Assembly (NCBI GenBank): GCA_031002005.1
Contig: JARYHS010008074.1
Location: 174,554,494 to 174,618,493 of the forward strand
Source: Vandiemenella viatica
Lineage: Eukaryota > Arthropoda > Insecta > Orthoptera > Morabidae
Length of the DNA: 64,000 nt
Direction: 5' to 3'
The notes under the pieces: model-generated
Seen by the model: only the letters and a program-made list of their open reading frames with translations
Told to the model about the DNA's origin: nothing
The model's database searches: none
Shown here: positions 20,550 to 33,652 of the stretch, piece after piece
How the letters are laid out: the number at the start of each line of letters is the position of its first letter
How positions within the stretch are numbered: position 1 is the first letter of the stretch
Program-made: the position numbers and the translations under genes

Positions 20550-23500
20550 GCTAGATTAAATACTGATATCACTGCTTTGAGTGAAACCAGGATTTCGGGT
20601 GAAGGAAAGATCAGCAAAGTCACCTCAGAATGCACCATCTTCCAGATAGGAAAAGAGGAAGCAGAATGTCACATTCACGGGTTTGGATTTATGGTGAAAA
20701 CTAAACTAATAAATGAACATTGACTTACTACTACTGCGAATAGTAAACAGCTCATGAGTCTCTGTGTACCATTCTCTGGTGACAGTTACATTACTCTCAT
20801 CTCTGCATATGCTCCCACTTTAAAGGATGATGAAAATGCAAAGAATCAGTTTTACCATTAACTGAATAGAAACCTCATCAATATGTCCATCAGCAATATG
20901 CTGTAACCTCTTGGTGACTTTAATTCTAGAGTGGGGATAGAGAACCAACAGTGGGAAAAAGTCATGGGTACACAAGGTGTAGGAAACTGGAATGAAAATG
21001 GACTGTTCCCTCTCTGTGTGTGTGCTGACCATAAGCTCTATGTCACAAATACTCAGTTCTACCTACCAAATCATTTCAAGATTACGTGGATGCATCCAAG
21101 ATCCAAACATTGGCTTCTCATTGATTATGTCATCATTTGCCAACATCATAAAAAAAAGTTCTCATCACAAAGGCAGCAAGAAACATCAGTGACAGACCAA
21201 AGACTTCCTGTTAGTCACCCGAGACTCAATAATTAAAAAAAACCATGCTCCTATCACATGAACCCCTCCTTGAGGAAATATAACACTTCAAACCATAGCA
21301 GATTGCCTCAAAATTCCAAGATGATGTTTTAGAACAACTCAATTAATATAAGGGATGTGGAGCTAGAACTGGCCACCCTTCAAAATATGATTACAAAATC
21401 TGCAGAGGACGTAATCAGGTACAAGAAAAACAAAATACCAGACGGGTTTGGCGAAAAAAAAATGACTCTCGTCAGTGTTAATCAACTTCCTGTTTAAGAC
21501 CCAAATTACATGGGAAAGAAAACACATTTTAAGGCCCTTAAGCGGAAATGTCACACGGAAGTAAAGGAAATCAAGAACAACTGTGGCACAAAAAAGCCAA
21601 GGAGTTCCAAACTGTCAGATGCTAGGGATCTTAAGGAATTATATGCAGGAATTAAAGAGCTCTAGGAACCAACTTGCTGCTCATCTGGCTCACTGAAAAT
21701 GTCTGATAACACCACCGTACTTACTTATAGCTAAGAAATCTTTGTGTGCTGAAAAGTGCACTTCAACTTGCTCTAGAACTGTAGCTCTGCAGCTGCAGAT
21801 GACTTCTTTAGGCACATGTCACAGCATTCTCCACAACCTCGGATGTCAGTTCCAACAACCTACCAGAAGTTTTACAAAGCCCTGAATAGCCTGAATTCGG
21901 GTAAGGATTCCGACCCGAAAACATTTTGCTACAACTTACTCAAAGAGGATGGTTACCACCAAAAACAAGGATTTACCATCTTGTTTTTCTCATGTGCAAA
22001 ACTCAGTAGGTGTCCCAGGACATGAAAAACACAGTTATCATATCGAAAAGGGATCAAAGTATCTGTGACAACTATCAAGGTATCTCTCTAACATCCATAG
22101 CAGGAAAGGCTTTTGTTAGGATCCCATTGAACTGCCTCCAAATATCTCGGAGAGAGTACTCCTAGGATCTCAATGTGGATTCCATACTTCAATGGGCACC
22201 ATAGACATGATTTTCTGGGCCAGACAGCTTCAAGTGTAGAGAACAATAAAAGCCTCACCTTTTATATGTTCTATGGTCTAGAGAAGGCCTGATACTGTGC
22301 CTAGATGTGCAATGTGGATGGTATTAAAACTATTTGGCTGCTGTAAACATTTTTCGGGACTGATTAGAGCACTCCATGATGGCATGGTTGGTCAGATTAC
22401 TTAACAAATCAATGTCTCTGAAAAATTCCTTATCATAAATAGTTTATAACAGGGCTGCGTATTTGCTCCCACCCTTTTTGGCCTGTATTTGGCAGCTATG
22501 CTCTATGAATCATCATCTACTCCCTATATAGGTGTGGAAATCAGATATCGGTTTGATGGAGGACTAATTAATAAGGCCAGACTCCACTCATCAAGATTAA
22601 TTTCCCTGGAGCAGATAACAGAATTGCAGTATGCAGATGACAACGCCTATCCCAAAGTGCTCCTAAGCAGATTCAGCAATTTGTTAACCACTTCAACAAT
22701 GTATATGATAGATTTGGCCTGACTATCAACACTCGAAAAATTAAAGTGTTAGTACTACCTGCCCATGGAGCTAACCTCCCAGAGTTTGATGTCACATTCC
22801 TTTTATGGTCCATTCCTTGAGCAAGTAGACAATTTTTATAACCTTGGGAGCAATCTCTCAACACAGTGTACCTCAGAAAAGGATGCAGAAAAAAGAATTT
22901 GCGCAGCACAAGTAGCTGATGGACGTCTGTCCTGATGATTGTTTCTGAACAAAAATCTTAAGCTATGCATTAAGAAGTTGGTGTACAGAATTGTTGTTAT
23001 CTCCATGTTACTGTATGGATGTCAGACATGGATGCTGTACCGCCATGACATTAAAAAAATGGAGCGATGTTGCCAGCAGAAAGTTTGCTCTGTTATGAAC
23101 ATTACATGTCCAATGTTGCACTCTTAGGAAGGGCAGAATGTGCAACATTGAAGCCCTCATCATCCATCACCAACTCAGATGAATTGGAGATATTCAGTGA
23201 ATTAGTAACAGCAGATTCCCTAATCAGTTTTTATATGGTGGACTCAGCAGTGGCAAAAGACCTTGAGGTGCCCCTCTGCAGTGTTGTAAAAACCAGCTTA
23301 AAAAGATAATGAAGACCACAAACATCGACCTGAACGCCTGGGACTACCTAGCAAAAGACAGTGCTCTCTGGCACAAAACCACCTCAATGGCAGTCACCAA
23401 ATTTGAAGAGGATCAGCGAAGTTGGGCAGTAGAAGCTCATAACAGGACAAAAACGCAACAAACCCTACCATGACCACCACCGACAATTAGGTGCAACGTG

Positions 23501-23680
23501 TGTGGCGATTATTATATTCCAGGATCGGCCTGATCAGCTATTGACAATGCCCAGATAAATAAAGTGTCTGCAATTGAGAAAATAAACTCAGAAATGAATA
23601 TTGGCCAGCATTTAAACTGCAATCCCGAGCATCACATTACTGTGTCATTACTCCATGCAGCCTGGATGAAGATTAAAACT
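20550..23680 (+). mobile_element. LINE with AP-endonuclease and RT, decayed
   Basis: A second LINE, plus strand, abutting the previous one. The endonuclease starts near 20565 (DITALSETRISGEGK) and includes LISAYAPTLKD, GDFNSRVG after a stop, and TWMHPRSKHWLLIDYV, a pattern shared with CFDP2-like/RTE-type LINE endonucleases. The RT reads KAL-SLNSGKDSDP, QGCVFAPTLFGLYLAAMLYE near 22450-22505, LQYADD at 22627-22644 (intact), and LLYGCQTWMLYRHDIKKMER. A C-terminal zinc-finger-like CNVCGDYY and, one frame over, SRIGLISY lies at about 23490-23535. Dozens of stops and frameshifts. Nearly full length but dead. Confidence 0.85.
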
Positions 23681-24186
23681 AATATTGCATGGTTTTTCAT
23701 AAGGTGTTAGGATTCTTATACTAACTACTAATTTGCTTTGATTTCAAATGTACTTTGTAACTATTGTCAGAAGTAAGTAGTGCCAACAGTACCACAAAGT
23801 AAAATATTACCAAATAACCAAGGGTCCCAACAGACACCTTATGCATACTGAGTCATGCCATCTCTCTGTGGAATGTGTAGATTTTTTTTCTGTAAGTCTA
23901 TTGTGTAGTTCCTGAGGTGCTAATTTGAGAACAACCCAGCACTGTCTAGAATAACACAGGAAACTGGGCTTTTGGGACTTGAAAATTGTAATCAATGTCC
24001 AGTATATTAAGACAAGTTTCAAACCGATTCCTGTTGTAGTGCCTTGTGTCTATTATGCAGGTGTCATCATTCTTCAGTAACAATGTATTATTTCGAAATG
24101 CAAATCCTAAGATAAATGGAAACCTATTTTCTAAATTTTATTTTCCTGGTATTGTATGGTAAAATTTTAGTTAGATGCAGACTCAC
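23681..24186. other. intron, nothing recognised
   Basis: AT-rich intron between a LINE 3' end and the URB1 exon. Confidence 0.4.
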
Positions 24187-24396
24187 CTGTATATCCCTGT
24201 CAACAGGAAACCTACTGACAGTCATCTCAATTCCAGTGACATCAAACAGGTCCACCACTTGATTTGCATGTGGCTGCTGCCACAGAGAATGGTTGCTCTG
24301 TGACTGCACACAATAGTGGCTAACAGCAGCTTCTCCCCACAAATATGGCTGGCATCTTTCTAAGTTCACTCCCGAATACTCATATCTCTGCATCAA
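24187..24396 (-). CDS. URB1: URB1-like coding exon with SLWQQP motif
   Basis: 210 nt, 70 codons, phase 0 at both ends. The acceptor is GTTGTAG (AG at 24398-24397) and the donor is CAG|GTGAGT at 24186. It encodes YEYSGVNLERCQPYLWGEAA at the start and SHYC, then SLWQQP near the middle and VSRFPVDRDIQ at the end. URB1 proteins share YExxGVxLxxxxPLLWGxAAVxHY followed by SLWQQPSxxxILxLLD, so this is the most diagnostic exon. The phase joins it to QLILQ of the exon at 48889 across a 24.5-kb intron, reconstructing LQxYExxG of the family. Confidence 0.95.
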
Positions 24397-25019
24397 CTAC
24401 AACAAACAGTCAAAGATCTTATTACATAAAGGTCTGCAAGAAGCATTCAAATGTGTTATATGGTACCAACGCTGTTATGCATGCCCAAATAATTCTTTTT
24501 TAGTCACTAAAAATGTATATTTAAACTTTCCATAAATCATTTAATTGTTCGCCGTGAACAAAATTACAACCATTTGAGTTGCCTGTGAGAGCAGAGGCTT
24601 TTTTTAATTGGCAGCATCATGGCTTGTGGAATCCCACAAGGCCCACTTAAAAAAATCCGCTAATTAACTGTTGGAAAAGGATTTTTGCTGTGTACAAACA
24701 CAACTGTTCTGGAATAATAATAGCTGACAGGGCCAGTCAGGAAGTGTTCACCAGATAGCATAGGAGTAGATGTAATGTGTGAGCAACATTATAGAAAGAG
24801 CTTGCAGCAGTTCACAGTCCATTTTACACAGCAAAGCAACTCCAGCAAATAATTCATGTGATGTATTGGTCTAGTGGAAAAGCTAGATAAAGAGGTTGAG
24901 AGTTGCTGATGGACAGTATCTTTCAAAAAATGTGAGATTTAAAGTCAAACTTCACCTGCTTTTATGTAAGTTAAAGTTAAATAGCTGACCTGTGGCCCGA
25001 CAAGGGATAGAGGGAGAGT
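24397..25019. other. start of the 24.5-kb intron, nothing recognised
   Basis: AT-rich; no coding or repeat structure seen. Confidence 0.4.
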
Positions 25020-25560
25020 CACAACCGTAAATACCGGAATTGGAGGATGCACAAAGAAGAGCAGCTAGATTTGTTTGTAGAAATTACCACAGGACTCACT
25101 CAGTATCTGATATGATAAATGAGCTGGATTGGGAGTCATTGGAAGACAGGAGGAGGGTGAAAACAGTTCTGAGCTTGGGCAAGGCGAATGTTGGTGATGG
25201 AGCTTGGAAGAATATTGGTCAAAGAATTAGGAAGAGAAAAGATGACCATTGCCACAAGCTGGAACTCAATTTTAAGCATAAGGGAGTGGGAAAATTTTCT
25301 TTTGTAGGTCGGGGTACTAGGGATTGGAATACGTTACCAAGAGAAATGTTGCATAATTTAACCAAAAACACTGTAGGAATTTAAAATTAAAATTCATAAA
25401 TAACAAAAGTAGAGGGGGAAGGAATTTAACACTGAAAATATATAAGATAATAATAATAATAAAAAAACACAAAAAATGGATAATAAGATGATTAGGGAAA
25501 TTTGCACTGGAGTGTGAGCTCCATTGCAATTTAATTTAATCCAATTCAATAAATGTTAAG
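25020..25560 (+). mobile_element. CR1-like LINE C-terminal fragment
   Basis: An intact 114-codon stretch (25040-25384) gives the C-terminus of the same LINE type as 15646-16322: LEDAQRRAARFVCRNYHRTH, LDWESLEDRRR and a final FVGRGTRDWNTLPREM. The shared block (VQKRIDRFVSGNYRRTS there) shows the relationship. Downstream are (AAT)n-like repeats near 25449-25463. A strongly 5'-truncated copy. Confidence 0.8.
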
Positions 25561-28466
25561 CATGTCACAGGTTAACTCAACTGGCTGCACAAACAATGTG
25601 ATTTGTATGGGAAAAGCTGTAACATGTAGACCTGTAAATTTTTGAAGAGGTTGATAGCTTAGGAAGGAAAACAAAAGAAAAAGTAAGTAGTAATCGAACA
25701 CTTGTAACAGCTGTCACCCAAGGTACCATCAATTAAACAACATCATATGCAGTCAGATATCATGACAAGATGTCCGGATTGCAAAGATGGATTACACCAC
25801 TATTTTCATGCTTTTAACTAAAAATGCAAACCTTTAATTTGAAGATTGAAACATGCCAAGGACATGAAATCACATAACCTCTATGATGCCTAATAAACTC
25901 AACTGTATTAGATTGTAATGATAAAAACGTCTCTTTCAGCCCTCCAGACAGTCGCCAGATTCCTTATAATATTTGGAATGAAAATTTTACACTGCAAGGA
26001 ACACCACTGATTAAAATAGTTTATGATTGTGCCAAGAAATGTCATGGAACATAATTTGAAAAATGTAAAAGCTAATGCAGCTATCAGGCAGGCAATACCA
26101 ATTTGAATGTAACAGTTAGATCAGACTTGAAATCCTAAATGAATATTGCAAGTTATTCTTCAAACAAACATAAACCAAAATTACATTCATTCACTCATTG
26201 CTAATTGCATCAAAGGTGTCACATCTCCTTGCGACTGATGACACCAGGATCTTCATACTGCTATGCAAATTTCTTAAAAGATTGGGAGATGGGCATATAA
26301 ACCTAAAGATGCATTTCTGTATGCAACCCTAATTAGTGATATGGTTGTATGGCTTACTGAACCACTGCCAATAATAAATAAAATAAAACCAACTGAATAA
26401 GCTTGAAGGAGAAGTTTGCACCAAAATTCTTCTAAGTCCCATTTGTAACCAAAATTTTTCTATCACCTAAAGTTCTAAATTTTGACTTTCATCATTAGGC
26501 CCAGGCTCCACCCCTACATTAGAAACCTGATGTGAGGAAGATCTTGACTTGCCTTTTATTGCCTCATCCATAATTCCATTTGTAACCCACTTTACAGTCT
26601 GGCTTCTTTTTAGCGAACATTTGAAATGTTCTCCTTTTTCCCCACTATACTGAAATTTTAACAAATCTTTCACAAAATATAACATTTTGTAGACTGAATT
26701 ATTTCAAACACATTTAATTATGACAAACTGTTACAGATTTCAACTCATTATAAATCTACACCCTTATAAGTTATAGAAGTTGGAGGATTGCAAACACCTT
26801 TCTTTTTCCTTTAATTCTTAAAATAATTGATCTCTCATAAAGTTATTTACCACAAATGATTTCTTTCAATTTTCTGTTTCTGTTAAGATATTGTTTAGAC
26901 CTGTAGCTATTTGTCTCAACACGATACATCTCCTGATGTGAAACTGCATTGTAGTTTACACACTGCCATATGTATTATTTTATACTGTAAAATTTCATAT
27001 CATTTTTTTTAATAAGACATATTTTTAAATGGTGTTTTTAATATCCCAACAAAATTTTGTTTTCTTTCTGTTAATTACTATCCCCTCTATCAATTGACAT
27101 TTTATTGCTTCATATTAAATTCTCTTTCTTTTAAGCCTGAATTCGGCTTGATTGCAATTTTTCTTTCCAAGTCTAATTTTTTTGAATAATATATTTAATT
27201 TAAAATTGGCTCACAAACAAAAAATTCTGTTATAAAATGTATTAATGTGCTGACAACACATTGACATAGTTAAGATTTATTTTATTTAGTTCAATAAGGG
27301 AACCTTTTCAACCAAATTTTTCTGCCTATACAAACCTTATATTAAAATGCTTATTTTTGTTTTCTGTATCTCTATGAATGTTTGCAACATATGGCATCTG
27401 ACATTCAGCTATTTTTATGTTACGTGATACTGCTGTGATTTCAGCTCAAAACTAGTTTAGTATTGATTTTAACTTTATACAATTTGACTGCAATGCTAAA
27501 AGCTTCACTCACTGCATTTCCTCAAGTGGTATAAGGTTTCTGCTCCATTATAAGACATGGTGATGATATGAGGCTCACATATTGCTCCATTTAACCTCCA
27601 GACTCATAGGAAGAAAAAGGAATACTTACTTCCCTAAAACAAAAGTCTAACACACAAAAATGAGCAACCCTATGGATCACAATATGTTGCAGGGAGGGCC
27701 ACATAAAACAAAATATCAAAGAGGGCAATGTTAACAGCATATCCATTTCCAATAAAGCAGAAATAACAGAAGCACACATCAAGATGTTTCTTCTGATTAT
27801 CTGTAGATAGGAGACTAGAATATATTAGGAAGTATCTTTTTATATTTGCAAATGTTTACAGTGACTACTCAATCCACTGAAAACATTAGGAAATTCACAA
27901 CAACATTTGATTTCCATGAAACTACAAATCAAAGCCAATCCATTAGAATGTGCTGTGATCTGATGGATTCAGAAGCCAAGGTTCTCCTAAAGGAATGGGT
28001 ATCTGAGAAAGTGGTCAAAATTAGTCATTGCAAAGGTTAAGGCCAGAAGAAATTCTTATCTCTAAGACAATAAAAAGTTGCAAAAATGAAAAAAAACCAA
28101 CATCTACTCTTATGAGAAGAAACCAATGTTTTGTGTCTGCTGCCAGAACAGTTTTGTATTGACACCTTACTACAATGGTCAACCCATCTGTGGGGAGTTT
28201 GATGTGAAAGTTGATGAGCCTTGATGTGAGCTGTTAATCAGCCTGGAGTTTTGGGTTTATATCATGAAAGGAAAACGCAATAAATAAAAATCATAAAAAG
28301 GAAATTATGTGGTAGTAATAAGCATTGGTTCCACATGTATTTATAAACTGTATTGCCTCAGCCATTAAGTCTATTACTGGAATCCAATATTTACTTCTTA
28401 TAAGAGTACAGCCACCGTGTGCTCATGTCAAAAAAGATGTGGTGGGAAGCCTAAAGTATCAAACAG
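25561..28466. other. 2.9 kb intron, no gene or element recognised
   Basis: AT-rich. Short frames such as 27846-28040 (+) and 26467-26685 (-) have no recognisable domain, no splice-phase link to URB1 and intron-like composition. No terminal repeats found by eye. Confidence 0.45.
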
Positions 28467-29511
28467 TTAAGTGACGGAGTTAGTATCCCAACTGGGTACA
28501 CCAACATAACAGTTACTATGAATACTACAACATCTAGCTTGCTCAAAGAACTCTTGGGCATGTGGACAGATCAACCGATCGTAGTTCAACGAATTTTTGA
28601 GGTTGTGTCTGCTGACCGGCATGAGGAGCGCAGTCCAGGACGGGACTGCCGGGGCAGTATTTAAACCTTTTGAACCATCCACTCCCGCTGTGACAGTGTG
28701 GTGGGGTGCTCGGTATGATGTTTATGTTCTGTACACCATTCTTGAATTGTGTAAATGGTCTATCCGACGTATGTTTTTTCTGCAATCACATGGTATGTGG
28801 TAGACGCCAGGTTTCCCCAGATCATATTTAAACGAGCCAAGAAATGCTTTTATCTTGGCTGGTGGGCAGTAAATGCACTTGATGTTTTGTCGGCATAGAA
28901 TTCTGCCAATCTTGCTACATACATTGCCGGTGAATGGAAAGAAGGCTGTTGCTCTTGGCTTGTCCTCCTCATCAGTTAGTTCTCGAGAGGTCTTCTGCCT
29001 GGAGGCATGCCGAATTTGGCGGCTGTCATAGCCATTACTCTGTAACACATTCTTGAGGTGTGTTAGGTCTGCAGACAGACTGTCTTTGTCAGAAACCACA
29101 CGGGCTCTATGGACCAGTGTATTTAGCACTCCTTCCCTCTGTGACGTGTGGTGGCAGCTGGAGGCACGTAAATATTAGTCTGTGTGAGTAGGCTTATGGT
29201 AAACGCTGTGTGCCAATGTGTCATCTGGTCTTCTCTTTACCAGCACATCCAAAAACTGTAGATTACCGTTGTGTTCCACCTCCATGGTGAATTGTATCTG
29301 GCTGTGGATGGAATTCAGATGTTGCAGAAAAGATTGAAGTTCTTTTTTCCATGGGGCCAAACAAAGAACGTGTCATCCATGGATCTGTAGAAAATCAGTT
29401 TTAACTGTGCTGATTCCAGTTCTTCATCCTCAAAGTGTTCCATGTACAAGTTGGCAACCACAGGTGACAGTTCCTGTTTCAGAGCAGATAAGCCTTCTGA
29501 GCGTACATGAC
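28467..29511 (-). mobile_element. Penelope-like element, 5'-truncated, minus copy
   Basis: On the minus strand from 29511: SPVVANLYMEHFEDEELE, a degraded YRSMDDTFF where Penelope has FYRYVDDTFV, then FLQHLNSIHSQIQFTMEVE, LQFLDVLVKRRPDDTLAHSVY and KPTHTD (29360-29175), the end of the RT. A second frame (29129-28722) holds the linker and the start of GIY-YIG, GKPGVYHIPCDC, after which the domain is cut off. Below 28720 is a terminus with CCCCGGCAG and GGTCAGCAGAC, also present near 32350-32405 in the opposite copy. Together with 29784-32480 it forms an inverted pair. Confidence 0.85.
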
Positions 29512-29774
29512 ATTCTTTTTTTTTTTTTTTTTTTTTTTCTTTTTCTTATAGCTTTATGCCTCATTGACGATGAGGTCACTAGAGATGGGATTGGACTGGA
29601 AACAAGGAATGGAAGGTATTCAAACATGGCCTTTTGAAAGAAGCATCTGGGCATTTGCCTGGAGTGTTTTGGGGAAACCATGGAAAACCCAAATCTGGAT
29701 GCCCGGATGGGGATCCGAACTGGCGTCCTCCCGAGTGCGAGGCTAGAGTGTTAACCACTCACCCACCATGCTCA
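29512..29774 (-). mobile_element. tRNA-derived SINE, copy 2
   Basis: Minus orientation. Poly(A) appears as a T run at 29516-29538. The 5' part reads GAGCATGGTGGGTGAGTGGT (box A-like) and box B is AGTTCGGATCC at 29721-29711. A 9-bp duplication GTACATGAC flanks it (29503-29511 and 29775-29783). It separates the two inverted Penelope copies. Confidence 0.85.
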
Positions 29775-29783
29775 GTACATGAC

Positions 29784-32049
29784 TTTCTGAAGAGATTTCA
29801 TGACAACTGCAGTGTACAAACTTTTGCCAAGGTTGTTCATCACATCCAGACACCTGCAGCGAACCAGATTACCAGAAGAGCCAGACTTGCATTGGTACAA
29901 GAATGGATCAGACACCCGCGCCGCCAGCTTAGCTCGATTCTATTGGACATCAATTACTTGACCTTTACTTAGAGTTGGCATCCTCACTTGCCCCTGATAC
30001 CTGGAAGTGGGTTGAATGCTCTTCTTGGGCACAAGCAGAACAAATTAGAGTAATGCAACATTAAAACAGTCATCCAAATTCAACAAAATCAAGACAGCCT
30101 AAAGAAGACAAAGCAGAGAAGAAATGAACTATCCTGAATTTTAAGGGGAAAATCATTGAAGATGCAGCCTTGTTAGTACTTGAAAAAGGATTAAACTTGG
30201 CACCAACACCAGCATCTTTACCAATCACTGACATCATCAGTGGGATTGACCAGGTCACCTACAGCCTACCATCAACTGTAGTATAGGAAATACATCGTAA
30301 GACTTGCATACTCTTACCAGGACAGCTCCACTGAGAAACAACATCTCCAGACAAGAGAGAGATGCGCTGCGTTCTCTGCGAGAAGATCCAAAAATAGCCA
30401 TCCTACCAGATGATAAAGGGAACATAACAGTCTTACTACCAGCTGCAGAGTATATGGACAAGATGTACAAACTACTTGATGACACAGCTCATAGGAAGAT
30501 GGTTTCTGATCCCACCGGCAGGATGCAATGGTAAATGACTGAACTTCTACGAAATTCCTTACCAGACGATACAGCCTAGAAACTTCATCTTAATGCTGCT
30601 GCACCTAGGCTCTACGGACTCCCAAAAAATGTACAAGCCAGGCTTGCCCACGAGGCCCATAGTAAACACAATAGGTGCACCCACGTACGGTTTTGCCAAA
30701 TACCTGACCTATGTCTTGAGTCTGTCAGTTGCTAAATGTGAGCACCACATCAAGAACTAGACTCAGTTTGCCGATCATCTACAACTACTGTGAGTGTCCA
30801 ATTCTGATCTCATGGTCAGTTTCGACGTAGTATCACATTTCCTATCAAGGAATCACTTGAAATAATAGGCTAGAAATTTGGGCCCGAGCTCACAAAACAG
30901 TTAATTTTTATTCTAATAACAACGCATTTCTCTTTGATGGAGTAGCTATGAATAGTTCACTGTCACCTGCGGTTGCCAACATGTAAATGGAGCACTTTGA
31001 GGATGAAGCATCGAAATTGGCACAGTTAAAACTGGCAATTTTCTACAGATATGTGGATGACACGGTCGTCCTTTGACCCTACGGAAAAAAAGAACTTCAT
31101 TCTTTTCTGCAACATCTGAACTCCATCCACAGCCAGAAACAATTCACTATGGAGGTGGAATACAACAGCCAACTATCCTTTTTGGATGTGCTGGTAAAGA
31201 GAAGACCGGATGGCACATTAGGATACAGTGTTTACCATAAGACTACTCACACAGATCACTATTTACATTTACATGCCATTATACAGCTGCCACCACCTGT
31301 TACAGAGGGAAGGAGTGCTAAATACACTGGTCCACAGAACCCGTGTGATTTCTGACAAAGACAGTCTGTCTGCAGAACTAACACAACTCAAGTACATGTT
31401 CCCGAGTAATGACTATGACAACTGCCGATTTCGGTGCACCTTCAGGCAGAAGACCACTCGACAACCAACTGACGAGGAGGACAAGCCAAGAGCACAGCCT
31501 TAATACCTTTCGCTGGTAATGTATTGAGCAAGATTGAAAAAATTCTATGCCAATAAAATATCAAATGAGTTTACTGCCTACCAGCCAAGATTGGCTTGGT
31601 TAAAGATGATCCGGGACTTAGGAAACCTGGCATATACCACATACCGTACGAGTGCAGAAAAAGCGTATGTCGGACAGACCATTAGCACAACTGAAGAACA
31701 ATACACAGAACGTAAATGTTACACCAAGCGACAACAGCCATCAAAATCAGCAATTGCTGAACATTGTCTAGAGACTCGGCCTACTATCAAATATGAGGAC
31801 ACCGAAGTTCTGAGAAACACATCTCACTTTTGGGACTGTGTCCACAAGGAAGCCATTGAGGTCTGGTTATGGAATAACCTCATCAACAAAGACAGAAGGT
31901 TCTAACTAAGTCAATCTTGGAACCCTGCACTGAAGTGGCTCCGCAAACATCGGAGACAAGTTACAGTGCACGACTAGGGTAGTATGCAGACTGAAGATAA
32001 ATAAATGCTCTACGTGTCAGAGCGTACCACCCCCACCACTGCTATCGGA
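29784..32049 (+). mobile_element. Penelope-like element, near full length, decayed
   Basis: Plus strand. Starts with an N-terminal conserved region (QTPAANQITRRARLALVQE, then ELASSLAPD), followed by VLEKGLNLAPTPASLPITD-like residues near 30175-30240, LREDPKIAILPDDKGNITVL (30361-30430), the RT core with frameshifts (TYGFAKYLTYVLS about 30685; FYRYVDDTVV about 31045, catalytic DD intact), FTMEVEYNSQLSFLDVLVKR, and the GIY-YIG domain at 31580-31905 where GVYxIPC is altered to LAYTTYRT but YVGQT remains. NTSHFWDCVHKEAIEVWL ends it. Several frameshifts and stops. The element continues beyond a SINE inserted at 32062. Confidence 0.88.
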
Positions 32050-32061
32050 GGAAGTGGAAGG

Positions 32062-32306
32062 TTTTTTTTTTTTTAACAGTTTAACGTCCCTTTTTAACAA
32101 CGTGGTCTTTAGAGACGGGAAAGGATGGGGGCAAGGAATGGGAAGGAATTCGGCCATGGCCTTTTGAAGGAAGCATCCCGGCATTCACCTGGAGTGATTT
32201 GGGGAAACCATGGAAAACCCAAATCTGGATGCCCGGACGGGGATTCGAACCGCCGTCCTCCCGAATGCAAGGCCAGAACGCTATCCGTTTCACCACCACA
32301 CTCGGT
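32062..32306 (-). mobile_element. tRNA-derived SINE, copy 3, full length
   Basis: Best copy of the family. The target duplication GGAAGTGGAAGG is exact, 12 bp, at 32050-32061 and 32307-32318. The poly(A) tail is a T run at 32062-32074. The 5' end reads ACCGAGTGTGGTGGTGAAAC with a box A-like GTGGTGAAACGG, and box B is GGTTCGAATCC at 32251-32241. It lies within the 3' region of the Penelope copy. Transcription by RNA polymerase III is inferred from the boxes. Confidence 0.92.
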
Positions 32307-32318
32307 GGAAGTGGAAGG

Positions 32319-32480
32319 GATTGGTTGAAGGGTATAAATCCCGCCCCGGCAGGTCCGGCCTAGCAGTTGCGTCCTTGACTGTGCTCCTCACACCAGTCAG
32401 CAGATGTAACGTGAAGATGATGGGCACGTTATACTGCATGCCCAAGAGATCTTCAAGCATCAGATTCGATGGGAAAACCT
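32319..32480 (+). mobile_element. Penelope-like terminus, continued after SINE
   Basis: Resumes the Penelope copy. GCCCCGGCAG, TGACTGTGCTCCTCA and CAGTCAGCAGA match, inverted, the terminus of the minus copy near 28595-28650 (CCCCGGCAG, ACTGCGCTCCTCATGC, GGTCAGCAGAC). Confidence 0.7.
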
Positions 32481-33652
32481 ATGATTACATAAAATTTAGT
32501 TTGGTAAGAGTTGTGCAGGGAACACTGGTAGAAGCAGCAGCAATAACGACTCAGACATTGACAGAAATGCAAAAAATACTAGGCCCTTAATTCTGTCAAA
32601 CAGATGGTGCTAAGTTTATAAAATCCCATTTACCTTCTCTAAAAATACTACAGACCTGGCAGAGAAAGAGGAGAAATGAAGTAGGATACACTCTTTTAGT
32701 AAGTACAATACCAGAAGTGATAAGGCAGATGCAGTGCTTGCAGGACTAACCATTCTGAACCACTTCCTCTCACCCAATAATAGGAATCAATTTTATGGTA
32801 AAAATTCTGACCAGTGTATGTAGCATCAATCACACCTCTTGACGTAGAATCGTTAATGGAGAATTTTCCCAATAATTCCTTATATTAATGGCTTTAAAGC
32901 CCATGATTGATTGTTGAGTCTAACATCAGATTGTTTCAAAGGTGACGTGATTTGTATAATAGAGTACAGCATGCAATTTGAATACGGATAAAATCACTCA
33001 GCAACTATAATGTTCTTTGTCACTGACCTTGTTATATGCTTTCCAAATCCTTCAGAAGTTCACTGTGGGGTCTATAGCAAAAGTTATTTTCCATTAAGCT
33101 GTGACTGCAGCAGGGAAAAAAACATGAGAACAGATTATCAGTCAAGTTAGATGGGGTATCTACAGCCACTTTGTTCAAACAACGTAACAGGATGATTGAG
33201 AAGCCGAAACATTACAACAATGTTTTTAGAATTTATTCCAAGTAATTCTGAAAATCCATTGTTTGGTGGAATGATGAAGTTATTTGCCATGAAGGTATTT
33301 AGTTACATATACACTTCAGAAATTTAATGTAAACCCCTCCTCCGATTTTTTTTTTTTTTTTACAAAATACAACAATTTTTTTTCTGTCTGCCTGCCTGCC
33401 TATCTGTTAGGTAGTACTCTAATAATTCAACAATCGCTGATCCAATTTGCATGCAGTGTTTTTTTTTTTATTTACCTTGTAGGTTCACTAAACAAATATC
33501 TTTTACTGCACATTTTATAACCCTTGATAATGTAGGAAATTAGCAATGTTAATTTTACTGGAGGAAGTTGGTAGAAACCACAATAACAAAGGCTTTCAAC
33601 ACAATACCACTAAAGCAAAGTGTATAGAAAATATACATAATTTGTTTTATAA
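32481..33652. other. intron, nothing recognised
   Basis: Short frame near 32460-32590 with no domain. Poly(T) runs at about 33345-33360 and 33460-33470 and a CTGCCTGCCTGCC run near 33390. Confidence 0.35.

Noticed and set aside
27846..28040. 64-codon plus-strand frame
   Set aside because: No domain, AT-rich composition, wrong strand for URB1.
29784..30000. Continuation of the minus Penelope copy beyond the SINE
   Set aside because: Sequence to the right reads as the N-terminal region of the plus copy (QTPAANQITRRARLALV), so the copies are separate.
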